DNA of 64,000 nucleotides, taken from positions 1 to 64,000 of the forward strand of contig JAJPHF010000184.1 in NCBI GenBank assembly GCA_021325365.1, given 5' to 3'. How positions within the stretch are numbered: the first letter of the stretch is position 1; each line of letters opens with the position of its first letter. The position numbers and the translations under genes are program-made. The stretch is from Pseudomonadota bacterium. Its GTDB lineage: Bacteria; Chloroflexota; UBA6077; JAJPHF01. Under the pieces are notes generated by a model, which saw nothing but the letters and a program-made list of their open reading frames with translations, had not been told where the DNA came from and did not search any database. Positions 58,498-64,000 of the stretch are shown here, piece by piece.

Positions 58498-59496
58498 TCA
58501 TCCTAGCCGCTGCACCACCGACTCGGAGAGGTAGTGCAGGTACTCCTTGCGGGCCGCTTGCTCTTTCGGCCAGTTCGCGAAGGCCAGGCCGAGGTAGTCG
58601 AAGCCCAGCCGCTCGCGCCAGCGGCTGATCTGCTCCAGGCAGTCGTCGGGCGTGCCGACGATCGCCCAGTCGCGCGGGTCCACGCCCGGGTTCTCGGCCG
58701 TGTGGACGACCGGCGAGCCGCGCCGGTCGCGCGTGTTCATGAACGCCGTCGCCCGCACCACCCGCAGGCGCATGGCCGCGGCCTCCGCGGCCGCGTAGGT
58801 GGGCGCCACGCTGATCTCGCGCTCCACGCCGAGGCGGCCGGTGCGGCCCACGCGGGCCAGCTCCGCGCGATAGGCTTCCGTGGCGGTCGCCGCGTCCCGC
58901 CAGCTCGTCTGGCTGGCGAACACCAGGCCGTCGGCCACGCGCGCGGCGCGCTCGCTGGCCGGCACGCTGTGCGCGCCCACCCAGAGCGGCGGATACGGCT
59001 TCTGCACGGGCGTCATCCCCATCTGCACGCCGTGGACCGACCAGAAGCGGCCCTCGAACGTGACCTTCTCGCCCGTCCAGAGCTGCTTCATGAGCCGCAG
59101 CGACTCCAGGAAGCGCGGCACGCGCAGCCGCTGCGGGAAGCCCGCGGCCTCGAACTCCTCTTGCGGCCAGCCGATGCCGACGCCGAAGTCCAGGCGGCCG
59201 TTCGCGATGTGGTCGAGCGTGCACACCTGGTGGGCCAGCTCGACGGGGTTGTGCAGGGGCGGCTTCATCACGCTGACCATCAGGCGCATGGGCGCGGCGT
59301 CGGGCGCCAGGCGGGCGAGCAGCGGGATCGGCTCCAGCACCGGCGGCGCGGCCAGCCAGCGGTGCGGCACGCGCAGCATGTGGTAGGTGCCAAGCCTCGC
59401 CGCGTAGCGGGCCAGCTCAGCCGACTGCTCAATCTGGTCGTAAAGCGGACGGTCCGGCTCGAAGCCGGTGCGCAGGTTGATGCCGATGGTCAGCAT
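58498..59496 (-). CDS. LLM-class flavin-dependent monooxygenase (332 aa)
   Basis: The ATG at 59496 follows GGAGGGTTTGC. Core motifs: HQVCTLDHIANGRLDFGVGI, WTGEKVTFEGRFW and a C-terminal PDDCLEQISRWRERLGFDYL. The length is typical. It lies between the UbiD gene upstream and the binding-protein/permease pair downstream on the same strand, each separated by a strong hairpin. Reaction likely an F420- or FMN-dependent oxidation of an imported compound. Confidence 0.88.
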   Translation of the reverse strand: MLTIGINLRTGFEPDRPLYDQIEQSAELARYAARLGTYHMLRVPHRWLAAPPVLEPIPLLARLAPDAAPMRLMVSVMKPPLHNPVELAHQVCTLDHIANGRLDFGVGIGWPQEEFEAAGFPQRLRVPRFLESLRLMKQLWTGEKVTFEGRFWSVHGVQMGMTPVQKPYPPLWVGAHSVPASERAARVADGLVFASQTSWRDAATATEAYRAELARVGRTGRLGVEREISVAPTYAAAEAAAMRLRVVRATAFMNTRDRRGSPVVHTAENPGVDPRDWAIVGTPDDCLEQISRWRERLGFDYLGLAFANWPKEQAARKEYLHYLSESVVQRLG

Positions 59497-59554
59497 GCAA
59501 ACCCTCCGCGGCCACGAAGCGCGGGGGCGCCTGGTACCTCGCCACGGTGAAAGC

Positions 59555-59584
59555 GCCAGGTGATTGCATCTGCAATCACCTGGC
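59555..59584 (-). terminator. 14-bp perfect hairpin after the UbiD gene
   Basis: GCCAGGTGATTGCA and its inverse around TC, with extra AAAG/CTTT pairing outside. It lies between the UbiD stop and the LLM start on the minus strand. Confidence 0.65.
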
Positions 59585-59604
59585 CTTTCCCCTGTGGCCG
59601 GGTA

Positions 59605-61017
59605 CTAGCGCCGTCCGCCCCGCCTGAGCACGAGCGGGATCTCGTAGCGCGCCCAATCGCGCTCCACCTTGTCGAGCATCTCGTCGGCCGGCCGACAGAC
59701 CGGCGGGTAGCTCGCCGCGTTGTAGCGCGTCGCGTCGATGATGATCTTCGACGTGCGCGCCGTCCGCGTCTGCTCGGCGAGCGGCAATGACGGGTCAATC
59801 GAGCTGCCCGGCAGCTCGGTCAGGATCTCGATGTCGCGGTGCGGCTGCACCCGCGTGGCGATCGCCCATTCGACGGCCAGCGGGTCGAACGGGTCCACGT
59901 CCGCGTCGACGACTGTCACCTGCTTCACGCTGCGGCCGGTCGGCGTCCCGAAGGCCGCCATCCCCGCCATCTTGCCGTAGCCCTCGTACATCTTCTCGAC
60001 CGCGAGGACGACGTGCAGCACCCCCGCGCCGCCCTCGGTGAAGTGGACGGCCTTCACCCCGGGCAGGCTGATGTGGCGGAGCATCTCCGCCTCCTTGCCA
60101 GCCGCGGTCAGCACGTCCGTCTCGTGGGGCGGCGCGCCCTGGTAGGCGAGGTGGAGGATGGGGTCGCGCCGGTGCGTGATCGCCGTCACGTGGATCGTCG
60201 TGCGCGGCAGCCGCGGGCCGCCATAGTGCCCCGTATACTCGCCAAACGGCCCCTCCTCGCGCTTCTCCGTGGGCCGCACCTCGCCCTCGACGATCACCTC
60301 CGCGTCGGCCGGCACCTCCAGCGGGACCGTCTTGCAGCGCACCAGCTCGATCGGTGCGCCGCGCAGGGCGCCGGCCACCGCCAGCTCGTCGGTCCCGAAC
60401 GGCACGGGGACCGACGCCGCCATCGGCACGCGCGGGTCGCACCCCATCGCGATGGCCACCGGGAACGGCTCGTCGGGCGCCGAGCGCCGCTGCAGCATGA
60501 TGTGGGCGAAGGGGCCGGACAGCAGGCCGAGCGTGCGCCCATCGTGCACCTGGTTGCGGTAGATCGCCGCGTTGCGCGCGCCCGTCGTCGGGTCGCGGGT
60601 GATGTGGCAGGAGAGCGTCAGGTAGGGCCCGCCGTCGAGCGCGCTCCAGGTCGGGGCGGGAAAGCAGGTCAGGTCGGCCTCGTCGCCGAGCCGCACCACC
60701 TCCTGGCAGGGGCCCGACTCGACGAGGACCGGCGGCAGCGGCCGGGCGGTGCGGCGGTTCCACTCGTGCTGCGTCTCGTCGGGCGCGCAGCCGAGCGCCA
60801 GCCCGTAGCGCCGCCGCGTGGCGAGTACGTTCACCACGATCGGGACGTCGTACCCGCCCGGGCGCTGGAAGAGCAGCGCCGGCCCGCCGTTGCGCAGGCT
60901 GTGCACGCAGACCGCGCCCAGCTCCTGGTCGAGCGCCACCGGCACGCCGATGCGCGCCAGCTCGCCCTCGCGCTCGAGCAGCGCCAGGAACTCCCGAAGC
61001 CCCGAATAGCCTCCCAC
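59605..61017 (-). CDS. UbiD-family decarboxylase (470 aa)
   Basis: A GTG start at 61017 with GGGAGG four nt upstream places YSGLREFLALLEREGEL near the N-terminus, as in the family; an ATG at 61056 is possible. The signature REEGPFGEYTGHY carries the catalytic Glu, and RNAAIYRNQVHD binds prFMN phosphate/metal. It differs considerably from the 23750 enzyme, so the substrates differ. It should decarboxylate an aromatic or unsaturated acid with prenylated FMN. Confidence 0.9.
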   Translation of the reverse strand: MGGYSGLREFLALLEREGELARIGVPVALDQELGAVCVHSLRNGGPALLFQRPGGYDVPIVVNVLATRRRYGLALGCAPDETQHEWNRRTARPLPPVLVESGPCQEVVRLGDEADLTCFPAPTWSALDGGPYLTLSCHITRDPTTGARNAAIYRNQVHDGRTLGLLSGPFAHIMLQRRSAPDEPFPVAIAMGCDPRVPMAASVPVPFGTDELAVAGALRGAPIELVRCKTVPLEVPADAEVIVEGEVRPTEKREEGPFGEYTGHYGGPRLPRTTIHVTAITHRRDPILHLAYQGAPPHETDVLTAAGKEAEMLRHISLPGVKAVHFTEGGAGVLHVVLAVEKMYEGYGKMAGMAAFGTPTGRSVKQVTVVDADVDPFDPLAVEWAIATRVQPHRDIEILTELPGSSIDPSLPLAEQTRTARTSKIIIDATRYNAASYPPVCRPADEMLDKVERDWARYEIPLVLRRGGRR

Positions 61018-61154
61018 TTGGCCTCCCAACTTGCCGCAGCCCGCGCCCCGCCGCATCCGTCATCCGCGCCTGGAGCCTCTGTGATAGCAGCCTCCGCGGA
61101 CCTGGTCAACGAGCGCTCGCGGCCGGCGGCCCAGGAACAGCCTCCTACTGCGGC

Positions 61155-61184
61155 TTGACTGCCAGCAGGACGCGCGGCTAGTAT
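61155..61184 (+). promoter_or_regulatory. Candidate promoter for the 61434 LLM gene
   Basis: TTGACT (61155-61160) and TAGTAT (61179-61184) are 18 nt apart. It would give a leader of about 240 nt that holds only a 10-codon open frame at 61215. I see no other feature in this gap. Confidence 0.45.
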
Positions 61185-61433
61185 ATTGCCGCACTCGCGA
61201 GAGAATTGCAACAGATGAAACCGGTATCTGCAGCGAGCAACCCTTGATCCCACACGTGCGCCGGGCCGCCGCTCGGCCCGTACCCAGCGTAGCCGCAAGG
61301 GGAGCGCCCGCCGCCAGTCCGCGCGTGCCGCTCGACCCGCCGCGGCGGCGCTTCCACCACCCACGCGCCGCGCCACCGCCCGAGCGCCGGGCGCCGACGC
61401 GCCCGAACCTGTCCAACAGGGAGCGGTCCTGGC

Positions 61434-62444
61434 ATGAGCGCACCGACCTTCAGCGTCGAGCTGTTCCAGTACCCGGCGCCGCGGATCATCCTGGACGAGA
61501 TCACGCTGGCCGAGCGGCTCAGCTACGATGCCGTGTGGCTGGGCGACGCGCAGCTCCTCTGGCGCGAGCTGTACGTCATGCTGGGCGCGGCGGCGGCGCT
61601 GACCTCGACGATCGCCCTGGGCTCGTCCGTCACGAACCCAGTGACGCGGCTGCCGTCGGTCACCGCGGGCGCCATCGCGACGCTGTACGAGATGTCTGGC
61701 GGCCGCGCGCGCCTGGGGATCGGCGTCGGCGGCACCTCCACGGGGATGATGGGCGCGCCCTCGGCGACCCGTGCGCAGCTCGCGGCGTACGTGCGGGACG
61801 TGCGCGCGCTGTGCGCGGGCGAGACGGTGGCAGGGCCCTACGGCGAGATGCGGCTGGTGTACGCGAGCGCCGAGACGCGCCCGCCGATCTACGTCGGCGG
61901 CTCAGGCCCGAGGGTGCTCGCGCTGGCCGGCGAGATCGGCGACGGCGCGATCATCGGCGGCGGCACCTGCAGCCCGGAGCGCTTACAGGCGAAGCTGGCG
62001 GCGGTGCAGGAAGGCCGCGCGCGCGCCGCGCGTAGCGGCCCGTTCCGCGTCTCTCTGTCGGCGACGACGGCCGTACACCCCGACCGCGCCCTGGCGCTCG
62101 CCGCGGTCCGGCCGGCCGTAGCGGTGAACCTACGCCACACCGATCCGGCCTGGCCGCTGAGCGAGGCGGCCCGCCGCGCCCGCGCGGCCGTCATGGCGAT
62201 CTACCACCACGACGAGCACATGAGCCCGGACGTGGCCGAGAAGTTTGCTGTGGCCATCCCCGATGAGGTGGTCGACGAGTTCGCCATCGCCGGCACGCCC
62301 GCCGAGTGCCTGGCCCGGGTGCGCGCCATCTTCGCGGCTGGCGTGGACGAGATCATGATCAACCCCTATGGTGTGGCCGGGGCCCCGCGCGCGGCGACGG
62401 TCGAAACCTTCGCCCGCGAGGTGATCGCCCCGCTGCGAGGGTAG
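61434..62444 (+). CDS. LLM-class flavin-dependent oxidoreductase (336 aa), F420-type
   Basis: The start ATG follows ACAGGGAGCGGTCCTGGC. The N-terminus FSVELFQYPAPRIILDEITL and GALASV-type inner barrel (TSTIALGSSVTNPVTR, SGGRARLGIGVGGTS, IYVGGSGPRVLALAGEIGDG) match methylene-tetrahydromethanopterin-reductase-like F420 enzymes. The C-terminal AECLARVRAIFAAGVDEIMI resembles the remnant at 39223. Likely oxidises or reduces a small molecule. It is divergent from the UbiD gene. Confidence 0.87.
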   Translation: MSAPTFSVELFQYPAPRIILDEITLAERLSYDAVWLGDAQLLWRELYVMLGAAAALTSTIALGSSVTNPVTRLPSVTAGAIATLYEMSGGRARLGIGVGGTSTGMMGAPSATRAQLAAYVRDVRALCAGETVAGPYGEMRLVYASAETRPPIYVGGSGPRVLALAGEIGDGAIIGGGTCSPERLQAKLAAVQEGRARAARSGPFRVSLSATTAVHPDRALALAAVRPAVAVNLRHTDPAWPLSEAARRARAAVMAIYHHDEHMSPDVAEKFAVAIPDEVVDEFAIAGTPAECLARVRAIFAAGVDEIMINPYGVAGAPRAATVETFAREVIAPLRG

Positions 62445-62532
62445 TGCCAGTGCTCCCTCAGGAGCGGGGGTTTGGGGGTTCCCCCCACGTCCTCGTCTCG
62501 GGGGTTCAGAGGGTGGCCCTCCTGGTTGGGCG

Positions 62533-62551
62533 TTTGGGGGTGCCCCCCAAA
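62533..62551 (+). repeat. TTTGGGGG...CCCCCAAA palindrome just before a ribosome site
   Basis: An 8-bp stem with a 3-nt loop ends where AAAGGAG begins, so folding could cover or expose the ribosome site of the 62562 gene. A similar GGGGGTTCCCCC is at about 62475-62490. Confidence 0.5.
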
Positions 62552-62561
62552 GGAGATAGCC

Positions 62562-63386
62562 ATGGCGACAGAGCAGGAGACCATCGAGCACCTGCAGGCG
62601 GTCGGGCGCGCCGTGCAGCGGGAGGCCGCCGCGATGGCAGCCGACTGGCGGCGCCGGGATGACGCGGCGTGGGAAGCGCCCACGGCCTGCAGCGCGTGGA
62701 CCGCGCGCGAGGTAGCGGCGCACGTGACGGATGGGGCGGAGCGCGCCGTCGTGGTGGCGCGGGCGGCGCTCGCGGGTGAGCCGGTGCCGCAGTATGACAC
62801 GGCCGAGCGCCGCCGCCGCCACGCCGCCCTGCGCAGCCTGCCGGGCGACGAGCTAGCCGACCGGCTGGAGCGCGACCTGGCGGCCGTGTTCCAGACGCTG
62901 AACGGTGTGCCCGCGGCCACGCTGCACGGCACGACGGTGTCCCTGGGCGGCGGCCCGCACACGCTCGCGCAGTTCGCCGACCAGCGGCTGGTGGAAACGG
63001 CGCTGCACGCCTGGGACATCCGGGCGGGCAGCGACCGCGACGCCACCATCGCGCCTGAGTCCGCCGCGGCGATGACTGACTTCGTGCTGTGGCGCGTGCC
63101 CCGCCTGGCGCACGCGGCCGATGGGCGCGGCACAGCGCTGCGCTACCGCTGTGAGCTGGAGGGCACCGGCGGCGGGCCGATCACACTGGACATCGGGCCG
63201 GACCGCGTAACGGCGACCCGCGGCGGCGCGGACGCGAGCCCGGCGCTCACCCTGCCCGTCGAAGCCTTCATCCGGCTCGTCTGGGGGCGCCTGGACGTGC
63301 CGCGCGCCCTGGACCGCGGCGTAGTGCGCACCCAGGTCCCGCGCGAGGAGATGCTGGCGCTTAGTGCGCTGTTCCCGGGCCACTAA
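62562..63386 (+). CDS. Maleylpyruvate-isomerase-family (MDMPI/DinB-fold) protein (274 aa)
   Basis: The ATG at 62562 follows AAAGGAGATAGCC. The N-terminal four-helix DinB domain has the His in REVAAHVTD and the ExxxH in LVETALHAWDI, giving the three-residue metal site of mycothiol-dependent maleylpyruvate isomerase. The C-terminal domain (about 180-270) is the SCP2-like MDMPI tail. It could isomerise a ring-cleavage product of gentisate-type pathways, which would fit the bicupin; mycothiol use is unproven outside actinobacteria. Confidence 0.85.
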   Translation: MATEQETIEHLQAVGRAVQREAAAMAADWRRRDDAAWEAPTACSAWTAREVAAHVTDGAERAVVVARAALAGEPVPQYDTAERRRRHAALRSLPGDELADRLERDLAAVFQTLNGVPAATLHGTTVSLGGGPHTLAQFADQRLVETALHAWDIRAGSDRDATIAPESAAAMTDFVLWRVPRLAHAADGRGTALRYRCELEGTGGGPITLDIGPDRVTATRGGADASPALTLPVEAFIRLVWGRLDVPRALDRGVVRTQVPREEMLALSALFPGH

Positions 63387-63404
63387 CACCAGCTCCGGTG
63401 CTAG
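63383..63404. terminator. Weak two-way hairpin between convergent genes
   Basis: CTAACACC and GGTGCTAG pair with one mismatch around AGCTCC, in the 26-nt gap between two convergent genes. Confidence 0.35.
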
Positions 63405-63412
63405 GTTCACTG

Positions 63413-64000
63413 TTACGCCCGCCGCGCGGCCAGCCAACGGCCGAAGTCGGCACGAAGCACCACCGGGTCCGCGTTGAAGAACGGGGTGGGCGGCGCCTCC
63501 GTGCCGACCGGCACGCGCAGCAGCCAGGGGCCGTCCTCGGTCCGCGCCCGCTGAAGCCCGGCCTCCAGCGCCTCGGCGCCCTCCACGAGCGCGCTCCGCA
63601 AGCCACAGGCGCGCGCAACGGCCACGAAGTCCGTCGTCACCGCTGCCGTGGCCTGCCCGCCGGTGGCCAGGTACACGCCGTTGTCACAGACGACCACTAC
63701 CAGCTTCTTCGGCCGCAGCAGCCCGATACTGCTCAGCACCGAGAAGCCCATGAGCAGGCTCCCGTCCCCGTCGGCCACCACCACGCGCTCGATGGCCGGC
63801 TCGTCGGCCAGGCCCACGGCCAGCCCGAGCCCGATCGGCGTCGCGAGGCCCATCGAGTCCAGCATCGGCAGATGGTTGGAGCGGCGGCCACAGAACGCGA
63901 CCATCTCGCGGATGGTGCCGCCGATGGTCAGGATGATCGGCTGGTCGGGAAATGCCTGGTCGAGTAGCCTCAGCGCCTCCGGGCGTTGGAGCTGGGTGGG
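63413..64000 (-). CDS. TPP-dependent decarboxylase subunit, sulfopyruvate/phosphonopyruvate type (N-terminus beyond window)
   Basis: The frame is open to the right edge. Visible residues begin QLQRPEALRLLDQAFPDQPI, then TIGGTIREM, LDSMGLATPIGLGLAVGLA, and the TPP/Mg motif GDGSLLMGFS...CDNGVY. This is the pyrophosphate-binding domain seen as the beta subunit of sulfopyruvate decarboxylase or in phosphonopyruvate and acetolactate-type enzymes. The pyrimidine-binding partner is probably the next gene upstream, outside the window. It would decarboxylate a 2-oxoacid. Confidence 0.85.
   Translation of the reverse strand, partial: PTQLQRPEALRLLDQAFPDQPIILTIGGTIREMVAFCGRRSNHLPMLDSMGLATPIGLGLAVGLADEPAIERVVVADGDGSLLMGFSVLSSIGLLRPKKLVVVVCDNGVYLATGGQATAAVTTDFVAVARACGLRSALVEGAEALEAGLQRARTEDGPWLLRVPVGTEAPPTPFFNADPVVLRADFGRWLAARRA

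Noticed and set aside
61215..61247. Ten-codon leader peptide before the LLM gene
   Set aside because: No ribosome site and no run of regulatory codons or attenuator hairpins.

Overview
The window is GC-rich DNA (roughly 70 % by eye) densely packed with catabolic and uptake genes; no tRNA, rRNA, CRISPR array, transposase or prophage gene was seen. The only housekeeping markers are obg with nadD overlapping its end, a rhodanese-type sulfurtransferase and peptide deformylase. The obg-nadD pair, lipoprotein signals with long Ala/Pro linkers, and the abundance of flavin monooxygenases, Rieske oxygenases and orphan substrate-binding proteins suggest a member of the Chloroflexota, perhaps a soil or SAR202-like lineage. 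That placement is inference; no marker gene proves it.

Layout. 1-3.4 kb: end of a beta-helix surface protein, an alpha/beta hydrolase and a sulfurtransferase. 3.6-8.6 kb: four NMT1/TauA-like substrate-binding lipoproteins (one reversed), then a MetE-core methyltransferase. 9.8-16.9 kb: alpha/beta hydrolase, luciferase-like (LLM) monooxygenase, a tandem pair of Rieske oxygenases with nearly identical N-terminal domains, an ACMSD-type amidohydrolase and a VOC protein. 17.0-17.3 kb: a cluster of DnaA-box-like 9-mers next to obg-nadD, a possible replication origin. 19.5-32.1 kb: SDR, a small membrane protein, a Pht5-like protein, asparaginase-UbiD, two tandem substrate-binding lipoproteins, and an operon of two Rieske oxygenases, an M24 creatinase-like protein and a DUF1697 protein. 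32.5-42.6 kb: MBL hydrolase, MFS transporter, class I amidotransferase-like hydrolase, deformylase, LLM, Tat-type lipoprotein, extradiol dioxygenase flanked by two gene remnants, BNR propeller, second MBL protein. 42.7-51.3 kb: a long minus-strand cluster of DUF35, thiolase-like protein, BNR propeller, two MaoC-like hydratases, two class III CoA-transferases, a solute-binding protein and a DapA-family aldolase/lyase, facing a divergent IclR regulator. 52.4-64 kb: substrate-binding protein, bicupin, VOC protein, ABC permease with solute-binding protein, LLM, UbiD, LLM, mycothiol-type isomerase, and part of a TPP-dependent decarboxylase.

How the parts could work together (inference): many binding proteins capture small organic solutes; Rieske and LLM oxygenases hydroxylate or cleave them; VOC, cupin and amidohydrolase enzymes open or decarboxylate rings; UbiD enzymes decarboxylate aromatic acids; and the CoA-transferase/MaoC/thiolase-DUF35 cluster breaks side chains as CoA thioesters. 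The window holds eleven periplasmic-binding-type proteins but only one ABC permease and no ABC ATPase.

Between genes lie several families of dispersed palindromes. The most striking is a 26-nt hairpin with a conserved 12-nt loop and co-varying stem, present four times, always in the sense orientation of the surrounding genes, and once inserted in frame inside a Rieske oxygenase gene.
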